DNA from: Phoronis ovalis
Taxonomy: Eukaryota > Phoronida > Phoronidae
DNA length: 29,048 nucleotides
Direction: 5' to 3'
Assembly: GCA_028565635.1 (NCBI GenBank)
Contig: JAOXYB010092494.1
Coordinates: forward strand, 8,193-37,240
Program-made: the position numbers and the translations under genes
Shown here: in pieces, positions 1 to 12,300 of the stretch
Numbering within the stretch: position 1 is the first letter of the stretch
Layout: every line of letters begins with the position of its first letter
The notes under the pieces: model-generated
The model's input: only the letters and a program-made list of their open reading frames with translations
The model's database searches: none
What the model was told of the DNA's origin: nothing

Positions 1-174
1 ATGTGACAGAAGAATTGAGCACAAACTGCTTGTTTTGAATATAAATACATTGATGCATTGCAGTTGAATATAATTCAATCTTGATATTTTCCACATAGAG
101 GGAGTTGCTTTATCACAGTAAACAAAATTATGTTAAGTTTGGAAATTTAATTTAATTAAGTTGTTTATTTCCAG
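1..174 (+). other. Intron (3' part) of the NDPK-repeat gene
   Basis: AT-rich non-coding sequence ending in a T-rich tract and CCAG at 171-174, the acceptor of the first visible exon. No coding signal is seen. Confidence 0.75.
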
Positions 175-323
175 TTTACGAGCACAGTTTCACATCGAAG
201 GTTCCAGTATCAACTCATTACATGGTTCAGACTCAGTAGAACATGCAAACAAAGAATTAGACTTTTTCTTCCCAATGCAACAAACAATGGCTGTAATCAA
301 GCCTGATGGTTATCAAACAAAAG
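175..323 (+). CDS. Exon: end of one NDPK domain and start of the next
   Basis: The acceptor is at 171-174. The first base completes a split codon, then LRAQFHIEGSSINSLHGSD is read. This is the C-terminal part of an NDPK domain with the catalytic motif NxxHGSD (N-S-L-H-G-S-D), followed by the usual E-H-A-N-K-E-L-D-F-F-F-P. A new NDPK beta strand then begins (TMAVIKPDG, active-site lysine). The donor is AAAG|GTATAT, phase 1. The active-site histidine of the first domain is present, so that domain may be catalytic too, although most of it lies outside the window. Confidence 0.9.
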
Positions 324-3300
324 GTATATTACTATCACTATTAGGCCACACCAAATAGATAAATTGTTTAACGGGAAAATCCCTCAAAAATTGAGTTTTT
401 TGGTCTGGCCTTATGATTACTATTTTGGAGTTAATTACCATTAAGTTTGTACTTAATACCTGAATTGAAATTAGTAAAAATATGCACTTTCTGACATTTG
501 TTGCAGTAATCTTTTATCCATTCATGCATTACATAAATTATATATTATTAATTGCATTTTGAGATCAGTGTCAGTCACATGATAGCTTCAATCATTGCAT
601 CGCCTATAACCGTGGACATCTCTACAAGACAAATCAATGCACACTAATAAATCATGATCACCATGAGTTTTTCGTTCACATTGACATGATAAGTGGTTTA
701 ACGATTTATTGTAAAATTTATGAATACATTAAACTTGTTTTCTTTGGTTTTCAGATGAGATAATGGAGAAAATACGAGAAGCAGGCTTCCATATAGCAGC
801 CAGGAAAGAAACAGAAATAACAAAAGATATTGCAGAGCAGTTTTATAAAAATCAATCAGATAAAGAATTTTACGGTGATTTAACAGATCATATGACAAGG
901 TGTGTAAGACGAAAAAATTATTAGCTAAATAGTAAATCATGTTACAGTGAATTTGATAGGTGCTATACTCATGCACTGTCTATTAATTTTATCTCTCAAT
1001 ATTTATAGATAATGTAGTGTGACTTAATTTTTCTTGTGATCTGCTGTATGTACTAGTATTGCACATCACAACATTTTTGCTATTTCTCCCAGACAATGTA
1101 CTGTAATAATAACCTTGTACCATTAAATTTATCATTTGTTATTTTAGTGGTAAGACATTATTTATGATTTTAACAAAAGAAGATGCTGTAGACAATTGGA
1201 GGCAAATTATTGGTCCGACAGATCCAGAAGCAGCCAAAACAGATGCACCGGATAGGTACATTGTATACATTTGCAACATACTGAACATTCTTGACTAAGT
1301 AACTTTATAAAAAACTATATAATGCACCCAAATGATGAACTCCTAAATTTGATTAAAGGAACTTTATTTTTTCATTTAAATTTGAATGAGGTTTTTAGGT
1401 TTATTTTTCGGAAACCAACTGTTATGCAATAATATTGACAATCTAAATGACTAGTATGATAAACAAAAGATAACATGATTTTGAATTTTATTTGATCAGA
1501 TTTTCAATGATTTGTTTAACAATTTAATTTAATCGGTGCACAATGATGAGCAGGAGAGGATGTTTGCCATGACAGTGTCTTAATTAGTGGCTTCCCTACA
1601 ATTTTTCTGTTGGACCCGGTCTAATCTCTGTGCAGTTTGTCTTAAATTGAACAGTTTCAAATTTAAGCAAATGTTCGTGATTTCCCTTTTTGCAGCTTAC
1701 GTGCATTATTTGGTCAAGATGTGAAAGCGAATGCTGTGCACGGTAGTTCAAATCCGGATCATGCAAAGGAGGAAATTCAACAAATCTTTGGTGATGTTGA
1801 ATTCAATGCTGACGGTACTGTTCAAGGTCTGTTGTTTAGTTTCTGCTTGCTATCATTAATCCTCTGCTACATCCAGTATATGTGACCTCAGTCCGTTGTC
1901 TCTGAGAATAAATTTTTTCAACAAGGTGGTGGATTTCTACTGTTTTAACAATGTCAAAAAATAAACTAAGGATTTAAGTCATGTTTGATGGTCAGTGTTT
2001 TTTAATGATGGGAAGGTACTGCTGGTAGGTCAGGTATACTGGATTAATATGTTCACTTTCTTTTTTATTTATATGTTTTTTTTTAGAAACACTTGAGTCA
2101 ATGTGTAGGAACTCCTTTAAGATACAATTCACTCACAGATACTATTTTTACCAATAAATGATTTTTCGAAACAAAATTATATATATAGCTGTATAGCACT
2201 GCTGCTGCAGTATATTCAAATTTTGCGGGTTAAAATTTGACTGTATGAAGTCTGTGTGTATTCATCTTCCATGGATATAAATTTATTCAAGTTCTTTTTT
2301 TTGTTGAAAATATTAATCATTATTCTATTCAATATTGAAATAATCACGGGCAAATATTAATTAAACAATGATTCATCCTTACAACTTTCTACTAATTCCT
2401 TAACTGTCTGGGAGTAAGGAATGTGGAGTGTTTAACTACAATCATGGAACAGATTCAAAGTATTGTAAATTTAAATTTTAATAGATGCTAGTCTCAATTA
2501 AGACTAATTTAAAGCTTTCTTCATTGAAATTGCTTAATTTTAAAGCTTGCATAATTACCTTAAACACTAGACAGTGCAATCTCTGATATTCTCATTTAGC
2601 TTGGTTAAGGGTCCTCACAAAACCATGATAGTTAAATTAAATTAAGGACTCGAGTTACAAAAAACTTCTGTTATGTGACTCTAACTTTCTTTCTTAATTT
2701 CGAATCCAAAGAAAAAAAGGTGAAAATAATTCTCATGCGCTGATAAGCGTTTGTTTTGGGTAAAAATTGTGTTGTAAGTCAGAAACCATTGCACCAAAAA
2801 GCTGAAACTTTGTCAAAAATTATCTGTATATATAGGTACTCTACAAAAACTATGTTTTATAATTTTGCTTTGTTTAAAAGGATAAAGGTCAGCATTTTTC
2901 TTGATCTTGATCTGACACTTAAATTTAAAAAATATGACTTTTGAACAAAGCAAAATTTATATTTTTTTAAAAAATTAAAATTCGATTTTTTTTCTCCAAA
3001 AATGGCATTATTACATCGTATAATTAGATTGTAAAGTTTAGAGTGTTAACTTTTTAAAAATATATACTTTCTATCTCTTCATTTTAATTACTAAAACATA
3101 GGTTGAAATGTATCTAGAGTCCTTAGTTACAGTAGCAATTAATATGATGCCACAATTTTTATTCAGTCTATTAACAAATGTATGTATAATTAGTACCTAA
3201 TTAATATGTGTTAAATATTGTGTTATAACTAAAAGTTATTATCTATAATTTATATTTCATTTTAATTCGCAATTTAGTACATTTTTTTAATTAAAGTGCT

Positions 3301-6300
3301 TACTAATACACTGTTTTACTAATTAAAATCTATGATAAGTAATATAGTTAAGTTGATGTCTGAAATACATGTTTTGGATATTTAATCTGTGAAAGTCTTG
3401 GATCACATTATTATTAACTGAAATCATGTTTTAGGATCTTAAAGTTATTAAATGCCAAAGAGAAATATATACTAGATACTTCAGAGTGATAAAAAGTGAT
3501 TGTAAATTTTAAGCAATATTAAATAATTATGACATTTTTCTGATTTGTTTTTAATTGATGCCAAGGTTGATTGAACATTAATCTAAGTTCAGTAGGTATT
3601 TTAATAGCTGTTGGAAATGTTTAGGCAGGAACAGTAACATTTATTTTATTATTATATTTTTTTTGCTATTAATAGGCGGACCTATTGGCGATGAAGCAGA
3701 TGAACAGGAAGCAGCAGATAGAAATGCAGAAGGTGAGTCAAATATAGAAAATGTGAATGTAAGCCATTGCTCTGATTATATAATAACAACGAAATAATTA
3801 ACTGTGGTAGGAGAATCAGGAGCATTTTCTATTCCCATAACTACTGGCTCCAGTAGATTCATTCTTTAGCTTGTATATGCAGGCTGTTTGACCTTTATTG
3901 AAGAATTAGCTCTTTGGATATTTAGTATCATTGAACTTAAGTGTCTGTTGTTAAATATACTGATCTGATCTATTTTATAAATTGTTACCCCACTATATAA
4001 TGTGAATGTTGCATCTGGTGTTGATGTGCATGTTTCTATTGGAGTGCACATTTTGTTATTCTTTGTGCTTTAGATGCTGATCAACAGCCAGCAGCAGATG
4101 GAGATCAGCCACCTGCAGAAGGTAAGTTCAAGGTCAAAAAATAAAAAATCAGCCATCTTTGCTTGCAGTGGTTTATTCCAGTGAATTAATGGAGTATACT
4201 GCCTGCATTATACTTTTTATAATAACTGTGTGATTTTAGAGTGCTTGTACCCAGCACACAATGCTTGTACCTGTTCAGTGTTCTTTAATTCATAAGTTCA
4301 AGTTGTTTCAGCAGAGATATATGTGAAGGAGGGGAGCCAAAGAAGGCTGATTAGGCAATATAACCTATGACTGAAGGCTATGATCTGAAATGAGGAGCAC
4401 TGACATTCTTTAGAAACTTAAGACTTTGTGTAATGCCTGCAGTAATCTGATATTTTCTTCATTTAAAAACATAACTAACTAGTTTCAGAAATGCAATCAG
4501 TTAGCTAAGGTATATTAACTTGGGTTAGTATATAGTTCATAGTAACTTTACATTCATTTCCAGATGATCAAGACATAGCAGATGATTTTGCTTATTCGGA
4601 GGAGGAATTTGATGAAGGTTGTTACTGTGTGCATATATTATTTTGTTGTTGCCATAACAACAATATTTTTGCTGTCATCACATTGTTATGCTTCATTGCT
4701 GGATGACACATAAATGCATTTGGGATGAGGCCAAAAGTGCGATGTAGCACTTTTGGCCTCATCCCTTATACAGTTATGTAATGCTTTATGTCTCTTCTTA
4801 GAAGTAAATCTGGCTGCATTTTTGATTTTAGTGCCATCTATTTTTTGTACAAAAATTGATAGCAATCTGATGTTCAGTAATATTGTTGGTGACTTATTAT
4901 GTTTATTTTGCATGGTACACTTTGCACTGTTAATGTAATATTAAGTTTCAGAGTGGGAGGATTCTAGAGCACAGCTTAATGTTTTCCACTTAAAAAATAG
5001 AAAAACAGATCTTTTCTGTATCTAAAACTTAGCTTACTGTCTCATCCTGTGTGCTAAATAAAAATGTTACAGGCTAGTCTTACTACAATTTTCAAAGACA
5101 AAGTATATTGGTTGTAACTTTCCACCTGCATGCAGAGTGAAATAAGAGCATGTTAGATATATACCATACATAATCTACATTCATACAGTATGGTAGAATA
5201 GCTATATCATTTCTGTTTTTTCCAGTGTCTACTTAAAAGTTTTAACCTTCTGGTGATTTTCTAATTTTGTAGGTATGTCATCAACAAATTTGTTTCTTTA
5301 AACCTGCTGTACTTTCCTTTTCAGCATGCCTGTATAGCTGTCATTTCTAGGTATATTCCTTGTGATTTTGTTGCAGTCATTCTGCCTGATGTGCAAAATG
5401 TGTAAATGTACTTGATAATTATTTGTATCTACGTATTTAATCTTTAACATCGGGGATGTGTAATTATGATATAATAATCAAAATAGTTATAGTTATAACA
5501 AATCAATCACAGTTTCTTGAGTATGTTTTTCAAAATGTGTTAAAACTTTCATTCTTTTTAATATATTACTAACATTTCGCCGTAATTACTATAATTTTAT
5601 TGAAATTATGTACTATTGTTTGTCTTTTATTTATGATTACTAACACTGCATTTATCCTTCTTTGCTTATGCAAAGAAATTGAAGGTTTGTTGCAAGAAGA
5701 TCAAGATGACTCTAGGCCAGCATCACACACTGAAATTCAAACCACTGAAGGAACACCAAATGAAAACCATTATAATTCTGTCCCTATAACTCCATCGGGT
5801 CATCTTGAATCTGGGCATGTGACTCCATCAGATGATCGAAAGTCAGGTCATGTCACACCATCCCAGGATCATCCTCAATATCAAAGATCTCCATCAAGTC
5901 ATTCTAAATCAGGTCATGTGACCCCTTCTGAAGATCATCCTATATCTAGCCCTAAGACTCCAACCAACAGTCATCCTAAATCTGGTCAAATGACTCCAAT
6001 TATCAATCGTCCTGCATCTGGTGCCAACACTTCAACTGAGGATAATCCAAAATTGGGTACCGAGACTCCGTTCAGTGATCATCCAAAGTCAGGTCATGTT
6101 ACTCCAATTGAAGATCGTCCTAGATCTGGCAGCCAAGGTCACACCAATGATCGTCCAAAATCTGGGCATGGTACTCCAAATGAAGATCATCCTAGATCTG
6201 TCAGCCGAACTCACACCAGTGATCAGCCAAAATCTGGGCGTGTTACTTCAATTGAAGAACGTCCTAGATCTGGCAGCCAAGCTCACACCAGTCATCATCC

Positions 6301-9300
6301 AAAATCTGGGCATGGTACTCCAAATGAAGATCGCCCTAGATCTGTCAGCCAAACTGACACTAGTGATCGGCCAAAATCTGGGCGTGTTACTTCAATTGAA
6401 GAACGTCCTAGATCTGGCAGCCAAGCTCACACCAGTCATCATCCAAAATCTGGGCATGGTACTCCAAATGAAGATCGCCCTAGATCTGTCAGCCAAACTG
6501 ACACTAGTGATCGGCCAAAATCTGGGCGTGTTACTTCAATTGAAGAACGTCCTAGATCTGGCAGCCAAGCTCACACCAGTCGTCATCATCCAAAATCTGG
6601 GCATGGTACTCCAAATGAAGATCATCCTAGATCTATCAGCCAAACTGATACCAGTGATCAGCTAAAATCTGGGCGTGTTACTCCAATTGAAGAACGTCCC
6701 AAGTCCAGAATTGTAACACCACCAGTTAGACCAAAATCTGGTCAAATGTTACCAGCGGGAGGTAAATTTATTATCCTTGCACACCTGTTAAAACCTTCCC
6801 CAGGACTGCATGATGTGCTCACCAGAATATATTGCACAGTTAATTACATGCATATTTCTTGTTTTCCCAGAAAAGACCCAACAATGGGAGCATGCGTCCA
6901 TCTATCAGCATAGAGTACAACTGGAACTTTACGTTGTCACTTACCTGGAATCTTGCACTTTATATTACAACATATTGACCTGCTATTTCTCTGGTTCCAT
7001 CCCGATTCCCAAATTCAATATTTTCCTTTTTATCATCTTGTTTGTTGTTCGTTATAACATTGGCTCATTTAATGTCACTTCATGTAAATATCATATTATC
7101 TACTTTATTGTATTAATGTTTATTTCATAAGTAAAAGTTTGTACATTTAACATGTCCATTGTTGATTAACCTTATGTTTTACTTGTACCATTTCATCATA
7201 ATATTTGTTTTTTCTCAGACCTATCACACGATGATGCTTCTAGAGAGAGAAGCAGGCCCAGTAGTAGGATAAAGTGTGATGATAAAGTTTTTACTAACAT
7301 TGATAACGAGGCATTTGAGGATAGCAAGGCTGTCACACCAGATGGTGACAAGTTGGAATCTCCATTACCAGATGGCAACAAGCCCATCACACCTGATGAT
7401 GATGAAGCTGTGACTCCATCACCTGACAATGATAACATTGTGATCCCAGCACCTGATGGTGATAATAATAAAGATGTAACTTCAGGACCTGATGGTATAG
7501 CACCCATGCTAACCCGTGATGATGACAATGCAGTATCTTCAGAGCCTGATGATAATAAAGCTGTTGCTACATCACTTGATGGGTACAAAGCAGCATCTGA
7601 TGGTGACAAGCCTGTCACTTCATCAGTTGATGGTGACAAATCTGTGACTACAATACCTGTGACTGACAAGGCTGTCTTTTCAACAACTGATAGTGATAAG
7701 ACTGTCACTCCAGCACCAGATGGTAGTAAAACTGACACAACAGCACCAGATAATGATAATAAAACTGATATGCCAGCAAAAGATATTGACAAAACTGTAA
7801 CTCCAGCACCAAATGATGACACAGATTGCACCCCAGCACCAGATGGTGACAAAGCTGTCACACCAGCCCATAAAATTGTTACACCAGTGCCTGATGGTCA
7901 AAAGGCAATCACTCCAGCAGTAGATGGTGACAAAGATTTTACTCCAGCACCAGATAATGACAGAGCTGTCACTCCAGCACCAGATGATGAAGTGGTTGTA
8001 ATCGTTGGCCAGGATGATGACTCTACTAGCAAACACAGCACACCGAATTTAAGACAGGGTAGTCGCACTTCCCTTCACTCCTTGAAAGAGGCTCATACCA
8101 CCTCTACCTCTCAATCACCTAGTCGCATGAATTCTACATCCCGACCTGCTAGTACTAAATCTGTTAAATCAGAAAATCATGATAGTAAACCACCCACTCC
8201 TAATGCGGGTGTTAAAACACCATCAGCTTCAAGACCTGCTAGTGGTTATTCCATTCATTCTTCTAAAGGTAGATTGACACATTTCCCAAAGGTAGAGCAG
8301 CAAGAAACTGTTGTACCCTTTAAATCTGATAACATCCCTGCACAGTCTGAAAACGTTTCAAACCATGGCAAGCAAAGTAACACTTCTAGGCAGTCTGGTA
8401 GTACAAAATCCAAAAATAGAACACAAACCCCTAGCGGTACTGATAGTAGGCAAACACCTGTCACTGCAATTGAAAAACAAGATGGTTTCCGTACTGTTAC
8501 TTCTATAGACGAGAAGCCTGTTAATTCTACAGTTGATGGTGTTCAGTCTCCAACATTTTTACCAAACACTAACAGAGTTGTATCTCCTGAAAATGGCACT
8601 GGCAAGGCAAACATTTCTGTCATGGAAGGTGACAAGTCTGTTACACGAATTCAAGAAGGTAACAGTACAGTGTCTCATAAGGGTTTGGATTTTGTTGTTA
8701 CTGAATGGTGTAAAATTGTAATGGAAAACATTATGTTGTGGCTGGATGGAGTGTTTTATGATATCTTGAATATATTAAAAGAAGGAATTCGCAATGTAGT
8801 TAATTTTGTAGTGAACACTGTTTGCAACAGACTATAGAATGCAGTTTGCATGCTTTATACTAATTCACATGGCTACTGTACAGCTATTAAGATCTATATA
8901 TGCAAATACATGCAAGCACTAGCTGGTAGCTAAACATGTTAGTGTGCGTTTGAACACGCAATCAGTTAGAATCTTGAGCTGCATGCATGCAAGCATGAAT
9001 GATGCATGCAGTAATGGAAAACGACACAGGGCAAGTTTCAATGAAGATATTAAAAGAATCTACTACACTCTTTAGTTAGCAGTTACACATATTTTCATGG
9101 ATATATTTTATACTGTAGCATTAAAAAGACTAGATAACAATGACAGACATGTTATTATTTTGCCTCTACTGCACAGTATTGAGATTTAAATGTTTATGGT
9201 CAGCATGTTTATTAGCCATTTCCCTGCCTGTTCTCTTTTAATCACAACCATGCTTTTACACATTTTGTGTCACGTTTATAGTGTGTATTGGTACGTGTTT

Positions 9301-12300
9301 GTATGAATTACTACTGTCAGATGCATCATGATATGGTGGCATTATAAAGCTTGCAGTATTGCAGTGTCCTTATTGTCAATGTGTGTTTGTTTGATTGTCA
9401 GTAATTTTACTTAACAGGGAGTTTATGAGGTAGCTGATAGATCAGCTAAGCCTAAATCAAAATAAAGAGTGAAAGAGTAAACATTAAAGCTGCAGTATAT
9501 TTCGACTGAATTAAGCTCTAGAAACATATAATACTAGTACTTGCAAATATAATGGGCACGAAATGTAATTGAAACAGTTATGGTATCATAAATAATTATG
9601 CTGTGTGCACTAACATATTTCACTATAATTATTCACTTTAAAACTACTTCATCCACAGTTTGTGCTATTGTGTTACAAAATCTCAGATTCCACAAAACAT
9701 TTTTCAGTTTTTAATACTTTTTGATGTTTTTGTGACTAATGGCATGTTTTTTAAAACACTATAATTTAGATCCAATTGATGATAAGCAGCAGAACATTGA
9801 GAAAAGGCAGTTATCAGGCTAGTAGTTCACATATGCATGCTGCCTGTTTCTATTAGCAATGTTACTTAATAGAAAAATATAAGAATATATGGCTTCAGCT
9901 GATGTCACATAAAAAGCATTAAATAAATGTGGTCATATACATGTCTGTTCTGGTATTGCTTCTGTTATATTTTCCCTGATGTTTTCAGATCATACTTTAG
10001 CATTTTTGTATCCTGTCTGTATATTCATATCTATATAATTGTCATCTATGACTAAACGAAAGTTGTGTCCCAAGTTTTTCCTTCGTTTCCTGTTTCTCTT
10101 ACGGTACAAAAGCTGTTTTTTCCAGTAGTTCATATTGTTACTGTCTGTTAATTTCTCTCTTTGTCTGTCTTTCTTTGTTTATAGGTAGTTCATAATGATT
10201 ATCAAATATAGAGTTTTATTGGTAATTAGGTTCCATTCAAGATTTCTCAATATGTTATGCTGTCCAAATTATATAGTTTACAATTTCCTTTGTTTATATT
10301 TCTTTTAATTGTATGATATTAATATGATTCCTATTGTTTGCATTCTGCATTTCCCGAAGCAAACATTCCTTGCAGTTTAACCTTAATTGTTTCAATTCCA
10401 TTTCCACACTAAAGTTTTCTTATAAACCAGAAATTCTTTGGAGGTTTCAATGTCTTCTTGGTGGCAATTGTCATCATGCAATGATGAAATCTCTGGTATA
10501 TTTAAAAAAAAAAATTATCTAAAGCATGCATACAACTTATACTAGCTATAGATACTTATAAGTAAGTATGTTTTATATGAATGTGGTATTTTATAATTAG
10601 TGCTTTTATATATACAGAATGATTTTAAAATTACAGGTACATGAGCCTCAGCGATGTATGCTAATTAGAAGGCCATTTTTTGGGAGGCAGATAACAAGAC
10701 TTTTTAATTATGTTTTGCTTATCAGTATATAATATTTATGTTATATATTTTATAGGGCATTATTAGTATTCATATATATAATTAAACTGTAAATTTGAAA
10801 ATTTTAGACTCAGGTGATCAACCAAAGGCAACAACACCTGCAGACCAGCAACCGGTTGACGAAACAGTTGCTCCATCTGACCCTGATGCTAAAGATGAGA
10901 CTGAAGGCTAGTATTTGGTGCATGATACTGCATATAGATTATTTAACTGCATTATAGCTGCTGCAGTTCCTGCATGTTTCTTGAATATGTTCATTGTATA
11001 TTTCCAATATGTCTGATGGTATTGGAAGTTTAAATACATGAAGTTTTGTAGGATTCAGGAATATCAATAAAACACATGATTGCATGTCCATTTATTTATT
11101 GGCCTTTATATAAATGGTCAATCCATTGAAAACATCCTTTTAACACTTCAAAACTTTGAGCTTATCAGTTCTTCACAAAGACTTTGGGCAAAACACTTGG
11201 GTCGATCACTCTCAAGTGTTTTTAACCTTTAAATTGTCCTGTATATTTAACTTTTTGTGTGCTTGGTGGTAAATAATTCACTATAATGCCACAGATGGAC
11301 ATAGATTCTTTCATTAATCCAGTGCATGGAGCAATATACCCTGTGTGAACTTCGCTGGTGATGGGATAATGTTCCACTAGGTAGCAAAGAAACTCCAAAG
11401 CCACCCTTCTCTTGTGTTTTATAACTGTTCTTTTAGACCTGTCCAATCTAATATTTGCTAGATCTGCAACATTGCAGTCTGTAAGGAGATGTGTATGGTT
11501 TCATGAACATATTACTCATGTTTGTGCATACTGCATGGTAATTTGTTTTGTCCTGATGGTCCCAGTAGGTATAGCCTAACTTTTCTTGAATGTTTATTTC
11601 ATGACATTGCTTGATGCTTATATGCGCTTTTAATTGTTTTCGCTTATACAAACATTTTTGCTTGCAGATTAATAATAAATAAATTAAAATTTCTATTAAA
11701 ACAAATAATAAATATGTGGATACTTGTTTTAAATTTCAGGCAGTATATATACTCTAAGTTAATATTTGTTTCATTTTTATGACACTGTTTCTGTTAATCA
11801 ACAGACTATAAAATATGATAATGTTCTATGCACAATTATATTAAGTATTAAAATATTAAATATAGCCAATAAGCCTACGAACTGTATTTTAAAGTTGTTT
11901 TTTTTTATTTTTTGTTTTTTTACTATTAATAATTATATCCGATTGTTTGCCCAACTTTCAGACCAAGCTACAACGGACAAACCAGATGATGCTGACAAGA
12001 ATGACAAAAAGGCAGATGATGATGCGGCTACAGGCGAGTTTTGCTTAACTTTGTAAAGCTAAGCTCAACACAAATCCCTGATATCGCTGTATTTTTGTGA
12101 ACTTTATTCGGCATTATTAATTTTAATTTATAAAATAAAATTCAGGCTGTGCGCATTACAAACTTTTACAACAGTTCAGATATGGTTCAAATTACTATCT
12201 ACAGTGAATTGTTTTCATTATATACCCTTCCACCAAGTATACAGTTATTTATTTATTTATTATTATTTATTTGAATATTATTTACACAATTATTAAATCC

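Noticed and set aside
2084-2115. Cassette exon after TTTTTTTTAG in the long intron
   Set aside because: No in-phase donor follows and the encoded sequence is not of the tail type.
4958-5030. Possible exon after GTTTCAG (EWEDSRAQLNVFH)
   Set aside because: The frame runs into a stop with no donor. No resemblance to tail modules.
6021-6665. 214-codon open frame overlapping the repeat exon in another frame
   Set aside because: It is open only because the 144-bp repeat unit divides by three. It has no start context or splice support, and the overlapping frame is continuous with the NDPK gene.
7196-7861. 221-codon minus-strand open frame (Ser/Gly/Leu-rich)
   Set aside because: Antisense mirror of the PDGDK repeat. 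Composition follows from the sense codons; no promoter or splice signal.
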